Numbered from the stretch's first letter, positions 50,128-59,083 are shown. The stretch is 64,000 nt of DNA from Arthrobacter globiformis (GCF_030815865.1 NZ_JAUSXI010000001.1:1054001-1118000); one strand, 5' to 3'. Notes: generated by a model not told the origin, from the letters alone. Translations and numbers: made by a program.

Positions 50128-52428
50128 ATGGGCACCATGCCTGAGGACGGGACCCGAACGGCGGACGGGGAACGCAATCCCGCCGCCGACGAATCACTGC
50201 CGCCGACGTCGGTGGATGACGCGGTCCGCGACGCCGAGGAGCGCAGATGGACCCCTGCGAAGATCGCCATCTGGGTGGCCATCGCACTCCTGGGCGGCTT
50301 GGCCTGGTTCATGCTGGCAGTGGTCAGGGGTGAAACGGTCAACGCCATCTGGTTCGTGTTCGCCTCGGTGTGCACCTACCTGATCGGCTACCGCTTCTAT
50401 TCGAAGGTCATCGAGCGCTATCTGCTCAAGCCGGACGACCGCCGCGCCACACCGGCGGAGTACAAGGCTGACGGCAAGGACTATGTCCGCACCGACCGCA
50501 ACGTCCTCTTCGGGCACCACTTCGCCGCCATCGCCGGAGCCGGCCCGCTCGTGGGGCCCGTCATCGCCGCCCAGATGGGGTACCTCCCCGGCACCATCTG
50601 GATCATTCTCGGCGTCGTCCTTGCGGGCGCTGTCCAGGACTACCTGGTGATGTTCTTCTCCATGCGCCGCGGCGGGCGCTCCCTCGGCCAGATGGCGCGT
50701 GAGGAGCTCGGCGTCATCGGCGGCACCGCCGCCCTCGTGGCAACCCTGCTCATCATGGTGATCATCGTCGCGATCCTGGCGCTCGTCGTCGTCAATGCCC
50801 TGGGGGAGAGCCCCTGGGGCGTCTTCTCGGTGGGCATGACCATCCCCATCGCGCTCTTCATGGGCGTGTACCTGAGGTACCTGCGTCCGGGCAAGGTGAT
50901 GGAGGTTTCCATCATCGGCTTCGTGCTGCTCATGGCCGCTATCATCGGCGGCGGAGCCGTGGCCGGCACCGAGTGGGGCGCGGCGTTCTTCCACCTGGAC
51001 AAGGTCACTATCGCGTGGGGCCTCATCGTCTACGGCTTCATCGCCGCCATCCTTCCGGTGTGGCTCCTGCTCGCACCGCGCGACTACCTCTCGACATTCA
51101 TGAAGATCGGCGTGATCGCGATGCTCGCCGTGGCCATCATCGTCGTGCGCCCCGAAATCACCGTCCCCGCCTTCAGCGAGTTTGCGGGCCGCGAGAACGG
51201 ACCGGTCTTCTCCGGCGCCCTGTTCCCGTTCCTTTTCGTCACCATTGCGTGCGGCGCGCTGTCCGGCTTCCACGCCCTGATTTCCTCCGGCACCACGCCG
51301 AAGCTCATCGAGAAGGAACGTCAGACCCGGTTCATCGGCTACGGCGGCATGCTGATGGAGTCCTTCGTCGCCATCATGGCGCTCGTCGCGGCCATCTCGA
51401 TCGACCGCGGGATCTACTTCGCCATGAACGCCCCCGCGGCGCTGACCGGAGGAACGGTGGAGACGGCGGCCCAGTGGGTCAACGGACTCGGCCTGGCCGG
51501 CGTCAACATCACCCCCGACGTCCTGGCCCAGACCGCGTCGAACGTGGGCGAGGAAAGCATCGTCTCGCGTTCCGGCGGCGCGCCAACGCTGGCCGTGGGC
51601 CTGGCCCACATCATGCAGCAGTTCATCGGCGGCACCGGCATGATGGCCTTCTGGTACCACTTCGCCATCATGTTCGAGGCCCTGTTCATCCTCACCGCGG
51701 TCGACGCCGGAACGCGCGTTGCGCGGTTCATGCTGCAGGACTCGATCGGGAACTTTGCCCCGAAGTTCAAGGAGGCGTCCTGGCGGCCCGGCGCGTGGCT
51801 CTGCACGGCCATCATGGTGGGCGCCTGGGGCGCCGTGCTGCTGATGGGCGTCACCGACCCGCTGGGCGGCATCAACACCCTGTTCCCGCTGTTCGGCATC
51901 GCCAACCAGCTGCTGGCCGCGATTGCCCTGGCGGTGTGCATGGCCATCGCGGCGAAGCGCGGCTCGTTCAGGTACCTGTGGATCGTAGCCGTGCCGCTGG
52001 CCTTCACCGCCGTCGTCACCATCACGGCAAGTATCCACAAGATTTTCTCGTCCGTCCCGGCCGTGGGGTACTTTGCCAACAACGCCGCCTTCAGCAAGGC
52101 GCTGGCGGACGGGAAGACCTCCTTCGGCACGGCCAAGACCACGGCGGCCATGGAGGCCGTGGTCCGCAACACCATGATCCAGGGCTGGCTGTCCGTCATC
52201 TTCGTGGTCCTGAGCGTCATCGTCATCGTCACCGCGGTGCTTGCCACAGTGAAGGCCTTCCGGAACACCGCGGCCGGCGTCCCCAACGTCAACAACGAGG
52301 ACCGGCCACATCCCTCACGCGTCTACGCGCCCGCCGGGCTGATCCCCACCCCCGCCGAACGCGAGCTCATGGCGGAATGGAACAAGCTGCCCGTAGACCT
52401 GCGTGTCGAGCGGGCGGGGCATCACTAA
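50128..52428 (+). CDS. cstA: CstA-family peptide/pyruvate transporter
   Basis: 766 residues with about 18 membrane helices. Family motifs: FGHHFAAIAGAGPLVGPVIAAQMGYLPG near the N-terminus, AVQDYLVMFFSMRRGGRSLGQ, FHALISSGTTPKLIEKE, and the late TDPLGGINTLFPLFGIANQLLAAIAL. A disordered N-terminal tail (about residues 1-40) precedes the first helix. CstA proteins import pyruvate or peptides on carbon starvation. A strong AAGGAGGAG site lies before ATG 50128. The stop overlaps the ATG of the YbdD-like gene. Confidence 0.95.
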   Translation: MGTMPEDGTRTADGERNPAADESLPPTSVDDAVRDAEERRWTPAKIAIWVAIALLGGLAWFMLAVVRGETVNAIWFVFASVCTYLIGYRFYSKVIERYLLKPDDRRATPAEYKADGKDYVRTDRNVLFGHHFAAIAGAGPLVGPVIAAQMGYLPGTIWIILGVVLAGAVQDYLVMFFSMRRGGRSLGQMAREELGVIGGTAALVATLLIMVIIVAILALVVVNALGESPWGVFSVGMTIPIALFMGVYLRYLRPGKVMEVSIIGFVLLMAAIIGGGAVAGTEWGAAFFHLDKVTIAWGLIVYGFIAAILPVWLLLAPRDYLSTFMKIGVIAMLAVAIIVVRPEITVPAFSEFAGRENGPVFSGALFPFLFVTIACGALSGFHALISSGTTPKLIEKERQTRFIGYGGMLMESFVAIMALVAAISIDRGIYFAMNAPAALTGGTVETAAQWVNGLGLAGVNITPDVLAQTASNVGEESIVSRSGGAPTLAVGLAHIMQQFIGGTGMMAFWYHFAIMFEALFILTAVDAGTRVARFMLQDSIGNFAPKFKEASWRPGAWLCTAIMVGAWGAVLLMGVTDPLGGINTLFPLFGIANQLLAAIALAVCMAIAAKRGSFRYLWIVAVPLAFTAVVTITASIHKIFSSVPAVGYFANNAAFSKALADGKTSFGTAKTTAAMEAVVRNTMIQGWLSVIFVVLSVIVIVTAVLATVKAFRNTAAGVPNVNNEDRPHPSRVYAPAGLIPTPAERELMAEWNKLPVDLRVERAGHH

Positions 52429-52649
52429 TGAGTGCTGCACCCGGACCGGCCGGCCTGCTTCATCCGGTAGCGGGGGCCTTTCGCGGCTTCGCACGGTACC
52501 TGCAGGGTGTCATGGGCGCCGACGCGTACCGGAAGTACCTGGAGCACCATGCTGCGGCCGGCCACGGTGCGCCGCCCATGGACGAGCGGACGTTCTGGCG
52601 TGACCGGACGGACCGTCAGGACACTAACCCGCAAGGCAGGTGCTGCTGA
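52428..52649 (+). CDS. YbdD/YjiX-family small protein
   Basis: 73 residues. The family core is RYLQGVMGADAYRKYLEHHAAAGHGAPPMDERTFWRDRTDRQ, matching the Y-x-x-Y-x-x-H pattern and the closing arginine-rich helix. YbdD-like proteins are encoded directly behind CstA and are needed for its transport activity in E. coli. The TAATG overlap with cstA supports coupled translation. Confidence 0.88.
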   Translation: MSAAPGPAGLLHPVAGAFRGFARYLQGVMGADAYRKYLEHHAAAGHGAPPMDERTFWRDRTDRQDTNPQGRCC

Positions 52650-52651
52650 CC

Positions 52652-53116
52652 ATGCCAGTTCCGCCGGGCGGATTCGCCCTCCGCAGGATCGGGCCGGTGG
52701 ATGCCGCCGCGCTGATCGCGCTGGCCGCCACGGACAACCTCTTTGACGAGGACCCGGGGACCGCGCCGTCGGGGGAATTCGCCCCCGACGGCGCCCGGGA
52801 CTTCCTCGCGGACCCGTCGGTTCTCTTCTGGCTGGCGGAGGCCGGAGGACAGACCGTGGGTTTCCTGCACTGCTGCGTCCAGCGGCGCCGGACGCCCGGC
52901 CCCTGGGCGGAGCTGCTGCTGATGGAGATGGGAACCCATGCAGAGTGGCGCCGCCTGGGCATCGGGCGGGCGCTTGTCGCGGAGATGGAGGCCTGGATGA
53001 CGAACAATGGCGTGGCGGAAGTGTGGGTTCCGGCCAACACCTACGCCGTAGGTTTCTACCGCAAATGCGGTTTCGCTAAGGACGAAGGCGAAATCCTGGT
53101 CAAGGAGCTTCATTGA
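52652..53116 (+). CDS. GNAT-family N-acetyltransferase
   Basis: 154 residues. The acetyl-CoA loop is present as MGTHAEWRRLGIGRALVAEMEAW (R-x-x-G-I-G-R-A), followed by VWVPANTYAVGFYRKCGF, the usual strand-helix end. The acceptor is unknown. ATG 52652 is used; GTG 52640 overlaps the preceding gene and has a slightly better purine run. Confidence 0.87.
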   Translation: MPVPPGGFALRRIGPVDAAALIALAATDNLFDEDPGTAPSGEFAPDGARDFLADPSVLFWLAEAGGQTVGFLHCCVQRRRTPGPWAELLLMEMGTHAEWRRLGIGRALVAEMEAWMTNNGVAEVWVPANTYAVGFYRKCGFAKDEGEILVKELH

Positions 53117-53154
53117 CTGGACTCCGCATTCCGAGCCCGTGAGAGTATGAACGC

Positions 53155-53877
53155 ATGAGCGATCCCGAAGACACTCAACCCACCCAGGCGGCGGGTCCGC
53201 AGGCCGCCGTCCAGCCCGGAGAGCCGGGCGTTCAGCCCGCAGCGCAGCCTGGGTCCGACGCTACTGTGCCGTCTACGGTTCCGTCCGAGGACGAGGAGCC
53301 CGTGGAGGGGACCACCCTCGATGCGGGGGCCGCCGATCACTCTGGCGAGGCGGAAAAGCCCAGGCCCAGCAACCTGCAGGACCTCGTGGATGAGCCGGCC
53401 AAGGTGATGCGGATCGGCACCATGATCCGGCAGCTGCTTGAAGAGGTGAAGTCCGCGCCGTTGGACGACGCCGCGCGCGGCCGCCTGGCCGAGATCCACG
53501 AGCGTTCCATCAAGGAACTCGAGGACGGCCTGGCGCCGGAACTGGTGCAGGAGCTGGAACGGATCAGCCTGCCCTTCCCGGACGACGCCACGCCGTCGGA
53601 CGCCGAACTGCGGATCGCCCAGGCCCAGCTGGTGGGCTGGCTGGAGGGCCTTTTCCACGGGATCCAGACGGCGATCGCCGCCCAGCACGCGGCCCGGGAA
53701 CACGCCATGGCCCAAATGCAGCTCCGGCAGCTTCCGCCGGGGACCGTCATTGCGCCCGGCGTCGTCATCGGTGAAAACGGCGAGCCGCAGCGTGCCAAGG
53801 CGCCCCAGCCCGGCGGCGATACGCTGCACCCGGGCCGGAAGGAAGACCCCGACCACGGCCCCGGCCAGTACTTGTAG
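53155..53877 (+). CDS. bpa: Bacterial proteasome activator (Bpa/PafE)
   Basis: 240 residues. The N-terminus is a disordered Pro/Ala/Glu region (about residues 1-75). The central helices match Bpa (DUF2587): EPAKVMRIGTMIRQLLEEVKSAPLDDAARGRLAEIHERSIKELEDGLAPELVQELERI. The protein ends G-Q-Y-L, the C-terminal motif that docks into the 20S proteasome and opens its gate. It is an ATP-independent ring activator for degradation of unfolded proteins. It is followed 6 nt later by an unknown gene that may be functionally linked. Confidence 0.94.
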   Translation: MSDPEDTQPTQAAGPQAAVQPGEPGVQPAAQPGSDATVPSTVPSEDEEPVEGTTLDAGAADHSGEAEKPRPSNLQDLVDEPAKVMRIGTMIRQLLEEVKSAPLDDAARGRLAEIHERSIKELEDGLAPELVQELERISLPFPDDATPSDAELRIAQAQLVGWLEGLFHGIQTAIAAQHAAREHAMAQMQLRQLPPGTVIAPGVVIGENGEPQRAKAPQPGGDTLHPGRKEDPDHGPGQYL

Positions 53878-53883
53878 GCCTCT

Positions 53884-54327
53884 TTGGGATTTTTCACGGC
53901 CGCCCGGCAAGGGCGGAAAGATGACGCAGAGCTTGGCAAGGGCTTGTGGCGCCGTGCCCACGACCGGTTCCACCGGGGGCTGGACCGCTACCACCAGGTG
54001 CTCGAGGGTGTGGAGGACGACCAGCTCTACGGAGAGCTGGTCGAGGTAGCCAACCAGTTGGCAGGGCTCTCCGGCCGCGTCCGGGAGATCTGTGTCGAGG
54101 CGCAACGGCGGTCGCCCAGCGACGGGCTGGATATTCCGCACACCCTGTCCGGTGTCCACCGCTCACTGTCCAAGGCAGGCAACTCACTCGCCGCCACCGC
54201 CGAGGCGGCGGCGATGCTCCGGCTTGCCGTGGGACCCGTGCCCGTCGGCGCGGCATCGGTCTGGCGCCGGGCGGAAACTGTTTTTGAGCAGGTGGCCGAC
54301 GCCGAGCGGCTCCTGTCGGAGTCCTGA
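53884..54327 (+). CDS. Helical protein encoded behind bpa
   Basis: 147 residues from TTG 53884, with no early ATG in frame. The sequence is almost wholly helical (WRRAHDRFHRGLDRYHQVLEGVEDDQLYGELVEVANQLAGLSGRVREICVEAQR) with no membrane segment. It follows the bpa stop by 6 nt, so it is probably co-translated. I do not recognise the family; the neighbour suggests, but does not show, a link to proteasomal quality control. Confidence 0.75.
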   Translation: MGFFTAARQGRKDDAELGKGLWRRAHDRFHRGLDRYHQVLEGVEDDQLYGELVEVANQLAGLSGRVREICVEAQRRSPSDGLDIPHTLSGVHRSLSKAGNSLAATAEAAAMLRLAVGPVPVGAASVWRRAETVFEQVADAERLLSES

Positions 54328-54428
54328 CGACCGTATTCGCCTGCGGCCGAAATATTCCTCGTGACGGGCCGTTACGCGTGGAGCGTAGTTTCGCCACATT
54401 CAGGGGTATTTGTTGGCAGGATGGACAA

Positions 54429-55274
54429 ATGACTTCTTCACCAGCACTGACATTCAATGACGGCAACAGCATTCCCCAGCTTGGCTACGGGGTGTGGCAG
54501 GTTGAAGACGACGTAGCCGAGAAGGTTGTCTTTCAGGCGTTCCAGGCCGGGTTCCGCCACATCGACACCGCCAAGATCTATGGCAACGAATCCGGCGTCG
54601 GCCGGGCGATCGGAAGCTCCGGGCTGGCGCCGGAGGAAATCTTCATCACCACCAAGCTGTGGAACGCCGACCAGGGGTACGAATCAACGCTTGCCGCGTT
54701 CGAGGAGTCCCTGGAGCGACTGGGCCTTGAAACACTGGACCTGTACCTGATCCACTGGCTCCAGCCCAAGCAGGACAAGTACGTGGACACCTGGAAGGCG
54801 CTGATCGAACTGCAGAAGCGCGGCAAGGTCAAGTCCATCGGCGTCTCCAACTTCACCGTGGAAGGTCTGCAGCGGATCATCGACGAGACCGGCGTGGTTC
54901 CGGCCATCAACCAGGTGGAACTGCACCCGTACTTCAGCCAGTCGGAACTGCGGGAATTCAATGCCTCCCAGGGCATCCTGACCCAGGCCTGGTCGCCGCT
55001 GGGCCAGGGCGGTGAACTCCTGGAGGATCCGGTTATTGCGGGCATTGCACAGAAGCACAATGCCACCCCGGCGCAGGTGGTCATCGCATGGCACCTCGCC
55101 ATCGGAAACGTCGTCATCCCCAAGTCCGTCACTGAATCAAGGATCCGTGAGAACTTCGACGCGCTGAACGTCACGCTGGACGCCGAGGACGTTGCGGCCA
55201 TCAACGGGCTGGACCGCACCGCGGAAGGAAGCGGCAGGATCGGCGCGGACCCGGCTGTCTCTGACTTCGCCTGA
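54429..55274 (+). CDS. Aldo/keto reductase
   Basis: 281 residues, a TIM barrel of the AKR superfamily. The catalytic tetrad is visible: D and Y in RHIDTAKIYGNESGVG, K in IFITTKLWN, and H in LYLIHWLQP. The NADPH-binding end is NVVIPKSVTESRIRENFDAL. It resembles 2,5-diketo-gluconate reductase-type enzymes. ATG 54429 is chosen; an upstream ATG at 54378 is out of the usual family N-terminus. A strong terminator follows. Confidence 0.94.
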   Translation: MTSSPALTFNDGNSIPQLGYGVWQVEDDVAEKVVFQAFQAGFRHIDTAKIYGNESGVGRAIGSSGLAPEEIFITTKLWNADQGYESTLAAFEESLERLGLETLDLYLIHWLQPKQDKYVDTWKALIELQKRGKVKSIGVSNFTVEGLQRIIDETGVVPAINQVELHPYFSQSELREFNASQGILTQAWSPLGQGGELLEDPVIAGIAQKHNATPAQVVIAWHLAIGNVVIPKSVTESRIRENFDALNVTLDAEDVAAINGLDRTAEGSGRIGADPAVSDFA

Positions 55275-55286
55275 TTCCGAGCTGTC

Positions 55287-55340
55287 CACGGAGAGGCCCT
55301 GCCACGTTCGCTTACGCGGACGCGGCAGGGCCTCTCCGTG
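55287..55340 (+). terminator. Terminator hairpin after aldo/keto reductase
   Basis: CACGGAGAGGCCCTGCC and its perfect complement around a 20-nt loop, 12 nt past the stop. Confidence 0.75.
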
Positions 55341-55388
55341 TTGATCAGCCCTGCTGGCGGCGTTCTTGCTGGCGAGGGTTTACCGGCG

Positions 55389-55568
55389 TCAGGCGGCGAG
55401 CTGTTCCTGCTGGACTGCGACGGCGTCGACGATGGCCCAGCTGTCCTCGCCGGTGATGCTGCGGCTGGCGAAAAGCTCTGCCGCCGTCACGGTGTCGAAG
55501 ACCTCGGTGCGGATCCGGCCGCAGTCGGCGTCGAAGTAAGTTACGTGGAACTCCTGATTAATTTCCAT
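55389..55568 (-). CDS. Small hypothetical protein, 59 aa
   Basis: MEINQEFHVTYFDADCGRIR... reads as one small alpha/beta unit ending AVQQEQLAA. ATG 55568 has TGGAG upstream and is preferred over an in-frame start at 55583. No family recognised. It is one of two minus-strand genes in this block. Confidence 0.62.
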   Translation of the reverse strand: MEINQEFHVTYFDADCGRIRTEVFDTVTAAELFASRSITGEDSWAIVDAVAVQQEQLAA

Positions 55569-55607
55569 GGCTCCATGGTGCAACCGGGGTCTGACATTTT
55601 TGGCAGT

Positions 55608-56711
55608 TCAGTCCGGCGTGTTGCGGAGCCGGAGCAAACGTTCCTTGGCCAGAACGGCTGACCGCTCGCTTTTCTCCGCTGCCCGGGCGTACTGCTTCGC
55701 CTCAGCGGCAGCGGTCTCGCGTTGCTTGCGCGCGGCATCGAGTGAGAGTTCCAGGGCACGGAGCCGCTGCCGTGCCTCGTTGACGTCCGTTGTGAGCTGG
55801 ACGAAGGCTGCCGCGGCGTCCTCCTGGGCCTGGGCGCGGCGTGCGGCCTCGCTCGCGGCATCGGCAGCCGCCTCCTCTGCTTCCGCCAGTGCTGCCTGCG
55901 CCTTCTCCAGCAGGGACGGCGGAATAGGGCGGGGAACGCTGCGGACGGCCCGGAGCCGTGGCTTTTCGTGCTCTTCGGCGTCAGCCTTGTCCGCGGCCTT
56001 CGGCGGCTGTGTTCGTGTGCGCCGGCTGGCCGGAGCCGCTGTGGCGGAGGATTCCTCCCGACTTTTCGGCCCCCCACCATTCTGGCGCTGTGCTCCAGCT
56101 CCGCCGGCTGGACCCTTTGTTCCGACTGCCGGGCGCTGCGTTGCGCCGGGGCGCTGCGGCGGGCGCGGCCGCGGCGGCAACTTGCCGAGGGCGGACGGAA
56201 CCGCCACGGCGTCACTGAGATCAACCTGGTCCACGCCGTCGGCGGATAGCCCGCAGAGCAACAGCCCGCTTTCGACTGCGGCGGCAGCCGCCAGATCCGC
56301 CGTGGCGGCGCGCAGTGTCTCTTCCACTTCGGTGGCCACAGGTCCGCTGATCTTCCGGCCCTGTTCCTCAGCGGCGAGCCGTGCTTCACCGACAGCGGTG
56401 CCGAGGAGCTTTCGGCGTTCCTTGGCGAGTTCCCTCAGGGCTGCGGCGTCGAGGGAAGCCTGGGCCTCCTGCATGGTCTGTCCGAGGACCTTGAGTTGCT
56501 GAACGGCCTCGGGGCGATGGTGCGCCAGCATGTTGACGGTCCAAGCGGCCACGGATGGTTTAGCCAGGGTCCTGATCGCCTGGGCAAGGGGCTTGTTGGT
56601 TGCGGCGGCATCCTTGGCGGCGGCAGTGCGGGCGGCGATGAAGTCGTCGAAGGGAAGCGCGTACAGGGTCTGGGCGGCGCGCTCCAGTTCCTCCTCCATA
56701 ACAGCCATCAT
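55608..56711 (-). CDS. Alanine-rich coiled-coil protein of unknown function
   Basis: 367 residues from ATG 56711 (GTG 56723 and ATG 56699 are alternatives). The N-terminal half is helical and starts with YALPFDDFIAARTAAAKDAAATNKPLAQAIRTLAKPSVAAWTVNMLAHHRPEAV, a pattern I know only from uncharacterised actinobacterial proteins. A proline/arginine linker (about residues 190-265) leads to a long C-terminal coiled coil (LLEKAQAALAEAEEAAADAASEA...). No membrane segment. Cytosolic scaffold-like, function unknown. Confidence 0.75.
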   Translation of the reverse strand: MMAVMEEELERAAQTLYALPFDDFIAARTAAAKDAAATNKPLAQAIRTLAKPSVAAWTVNMLAHHRPEAVQQLKVLGQTMQEAQASLDAAALRELAKERRKLLGTAVGEARLAAEEQGRKISGPVATEVEETLRAATADLAAAAAVESGLLLCGLSADGVDQVDLSDAVAVPSALGKLPPRPRPPQRPGATQRPAVGTKGPAGGAGAQRQNGGGPKSREESSATAAPASRRTRTQPPKAADKADAEEHEKPRLRAVRSVPRPIPPSLLEKAQAALAEAEEAAADAASEAARRAQAQEDAAAAFVQLTTDVNEARQRLRALELSLDAARKQRETAAAEAKQYARAAEKSERSAVLAKERLLRLRNTPD

Positions 56712-56789
56712 ATGTTTCGGCACGCAGGTTTCAGCATGCCCTCATGCGGGCGGTTCCAGCGGGACCACTTCGGCCGGCGCGGTTCCGCT

Positions 56790-57035
56790 CTAGTGGGCGG
56801 CCAGTCTGCCGCCATGGCCGCTCTGCCACCTGTTCAGCAGGTAGTGATACATCCTGTGGACAGCTTTGTAGAGGCCAACGGCCATTGAATTGATGAGTAG
56901 AACGATCACTTGCGCGGCGCCGACCCCGAGCAGAAGCAGGCCGAAAACAGCAAGCGCCGGCAGGAACACGAGAAAAACGGCTATAGCGACGGCGATATAG
57001 CCAAGGGCGTAGCTGACGATTGTCGCCTGGTCCAC
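56790..57035 (-). CDS. Small double-pass membrane protein
   Basis: 81 residues from GTG 57035. Two hydrophobic segments (YIAVAIAVFLVFLPALAVFGLLLLG and VIVLLINSMAVGLYKAV) and a basic C-terminus. No family recognised; next to the stress-type GlsB gene. Confidence 0.6.
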   Translation of the reverse strand: MDQATIVSYALGYIAVAIAVFLVFLPALAVFGLLLLGVGAAQVIVLLINSMAVGLYKAVHRMYHYLLNRWQSGHGGRLAAH

Positions 57036-57472
57036 TGAAATCCCACCACAAGAAGCTCAATAACTCCGGATGCTGAGTTCCCCTCTGCAGCTAGGGTGAT
57101 GTGGTCCCCGGCTGCTCCAGCAACCGGGGACCACCTTAGCGGGAATAGGATCCGCACGCTGATGATGCTGCACCTGCACACTATGCGCTGTGGCGTTCTC
57201 TATAAGCTCACCGCCCAATAAGCAGCTTATGCGTGTACCGGTATCCCGTCCCGGTCCATGAGGCGTTGACTTGCTGCCGGGGACCCCCTCCTTGACCTCA
57301 GTTTCCGATCTGGCTGATACCGATTTTTATAGCACCGCCCCCACAGGCCTGACAAGAGAAATTTCGGGGCACGGGCAACGGATGCTTGCCAGCTACTAAG
57401 CATGCTGATTAACTCATCTCTATAGCTGGTGCCACACCCGCGGTACCTGTCTGGTGGAAAGGAAAGTGCGTC
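57036..57472 (+). promoter_or_regulatory. Upstream region of glsB-like gene
   Basis: 437 nt without a gene. It holds a perfect 10-bp-arm hairpin (TGGTCCCCGG at 57102-57111, CCGGGGACCA at 57124-57133) and AT-richer sequence near 57320-57440, plausibly promoter DNA for 57473. No consensus stress-sigma promoter is recognised. Confidence 0.4.
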
Positions 57473-57736
57473 ATGGGAATTCTTGGATTTCTCCTGCTCG
57501 GTCTGATTGCGGGGGCCATTGCAAAAGCCATTCTTCCCGGGAGGCAGGGCGGCGGTTGGATAGTCACCCTCGTCTTGGGCGTTGTCGGGGCTATCCTCGG
57601 CGGCTGGATCGGTTCGCTGATTTTCGGTGGTGGCTTGGGTGACTTCTTCGACCTTCGGACCTGGCTGTTGTCCATCCTCGGGGCCGTCATTGTGTTGCTG
57701 ATCTACGGCGCCGTCACACGCAGAAGCCGGGTCTGA
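57473..57736 (+). CDS. GlsB/YeaQ/YmgE-family stress membrane protein
   Basis: 87 residues with three glycine-rich membrane helices: GFLLLGLIAGAIAKAILPG, GGWIVTLVLGVVGAILGGWIGSLIFGG, and LSILGAVIVLLIYGAVTRR. These match the transglycosylase-associated (GlsB/YeaQ) family, induced by envelope or general stress in many bacteria. A GGAAAGGAAAG site precedes the ATG. Confidence 0.9.
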   Translation: MGILGFLLLGLIAGAIAKAILPGRQGGGWIVTLVLGVVGAILGGWIGSLIFGGGLGDFFDLRTWLLSILGAVIVLLIYGAVTRRSRV

Positions 57737-57799
57737 CCTGAATTCATAGCACCAAGATCTGCAAGTGGGGTCGGCGCAAGCGAGGGCCGGCCCTACAGG

Positions 57800-57835
57800 T
57801 TCCGGCATCCCCGCGGACAAGCGGGGACGCCGGAA
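57800..57835 (+). terminator. Hairpin after glsB-like gene
   Basis: TTCCGGCATCCCCGC and GCGGGGACGCCGGAA arms with one mismatch around GGACAA, 64 nt past the stop. Confidence 0.45.
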
Positions 57836-57915
57836 GCGACGATATCGCTTGAGAGAGCAGTATCGATCGAAATAACAGTCGGGGGAAAGGGCTCGCGGCC
57901 GGATGGGAGGTGCAC

Positions 57916-58110
57916 ATGACGTACGCTTCGGAGGATTGGACGATGCGCCGTCAGGTAATGGACGTCATTATCGATGTTCTTTCGACGGTTGCCACAGGCC
58001 CCGACGTGCGCGTCAGCCTGTTGCGCCACCTCGAAGAGCACCCGGGCAATCCGGAAATGGCACTGCTGGCCCACCTGTCGGACCGGAACATCGCCGACGA
58101 CGTCGCGTAG
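57916..58110 (+). CDS. Small hypothetical protein, 64 aa
   Basis: MTYASEDWTMRRQVMDVIIDVLSTVATGPDVRVSLL... is helical and balanced in composition. ATG 57916 has GGGAGG 6 nt upstream, better than GTG 57910. It lies antisense to the apparent read-through of the frameshifted gerW-like gene, which supports this as the real gene here. Family unknown. Confidence 0.6.
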   Translation: MTYASEDWTMRRQVMDVIIDVLSTVATGPDVRVSLLRHLEEHPGNPEMALLAHLSDRNIADDVA

Positions 58111-58153
58111 CGACTTCCAGCCGAGACCGACTTTCGGTCGGAAATTGGGGAGG

Positions 58154-58485
58154 TTACTGCCGCGCCCGGAGTGCGCCGCGCAGAGCAAACCCGACGGCAC
58201 ATACGAGCGGTACCAGGCAAGGGTCAGCGACAGGGGATTTGGCCGGAAAGTCAGCCGGCCGCCGTCGTCCTGGGTGTAAACACCCAGGGGGAAGACGAAT
58301 CCGCCTCCTCCACCGCCGGAGCCCGCTGCGTCCGGATCGCCGCCTTCGGTGCCGCCGCCAAAGCCGAAGGAGACCAGCGCAACGGGAACGAGGTCTTTCC
58401 CGTCGAGCCGGATCGGCTCCCCGTAGGCCCTGGACACGCCCACATTCTTGAAGGTTTCAGTGAGGGACTTCACCGCATCTGCCAT
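58154..58485 (-). pseudogene. GerW/YtfJ-like protein gene with single-base frameshift
   Basis: The N-terminus is a clear GerW/YtfJ family protein: SRAYGEPIRLDGKDLVPVALVSFGFGGGTEGG, a glycine run, then FVFPLGVYTQDDGGRLTFRPNPLSLTLA. After this the frame drifts into non-protein-like sequence for 120 codons. Restoring one base near 58214-58216 (GCCTGG read as GCCCTGG) gives VPLVCAVGFALRGALRARQ and a stop at 58154-58156, the expected membrane-segment end. It is either a real frameshift or a sequencing error. Confidence 0.7.
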
Positions 58486-58556
58486 AGCATCACTCTATGT
58501 GGCCGCCGGCAAAAGACCCGCGCACTGCGGACGGCCACCGAGCATGCGTCAAAACG

Positions 58557-58949
58557 TCAGGACCAGAATTCGGCGGCCTTGGCGGTATCCTCCGGGAACT
58601 CATAAGCCTCGCTGACTTTCCCGTCCTTGAGCGCGAAGACGACGACGGCGCGTTGGTCGATGGCCGCCCCGTTGCGTTGCGCGTGCACCCTCTGGAAGCC
58701 AACGGTGTGATTCTCCCCGCCGATCAGATCGTCCAGATCGACTCTGAGTGTGCCGTCAGATCGTGTGAACAGTTCGCCTAAGTAGGCGAGTACGGCGTCC
58801 CGGCCCAGCTTGTCACCGGACAGCCCGCCGCTGCCTCCCACATGCCAAACGGCGTCCTCCGCGAACAGGCCTCGAAGAGTGTCCATGTCACCTGCAGCGA
58901 ACGCTTCGTACCCCCGCCGCACCAAACCGGCATCTTCCTGGGTTCCCAT
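58557..58949 (-). CDS. SnoaL/NTF2-like protein
   Basis: 130 residues with the NTF2 fold: LVRRGYEAFAAGDMDTLRGLFAEDAVWHVGG, then GRDAVLAYLGELF and RVDLDDLIGGENHTVGFQRVHAQRNGAAIDQRAVVVFALKDGKVSEAYEF. Members are ketosteroid isomerase-like enzymes or binding proteins; no activity is predicted. It stands alone. Confidence 0.88.
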   Translation of the reverse strand: MGTQEDAGLVRRGYEAFAAGDMDTLRGLFAEDAVWHVGGSGGLSGDKLGRDAVLAYLGELFTRSDGTLRVDLDDLIGGENHTVGFQRVHAQRNGAAIDQRAVVVFALKDGKVSEAYEFPEDTAKAAEFWS

Positions 58950-59069
58950 TTCGCCACCTCACTGTCGTCCTTGTCGGATCCCAGCGAGGACAGGTTAAGC
59001 CCTCGGGAGGACCATGTCGATGGTCATTTATTTGCCGGCGTCCAGTCTCGCGGCGTACGCGGATCCGGA

Positions 59070-59083
59070 AAGTTTCGAAACTT
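59070..59083 (+). promoter_or_regulatory. 14-bp palindrome upstream of DUF805 gene
   Basis: AAGTTTCGAAACTT is fully self-complementary in an AT-rich gap of 256 nt (58950-59205) between divergent genes; possible operator. Confidence 0.4.

Noticed and set aside
50194..52311. 705-codon minus frame opposite cstA
   Set aside because: His/Asp/Glu-rich shadow of the hydrophobic cstA sequence.
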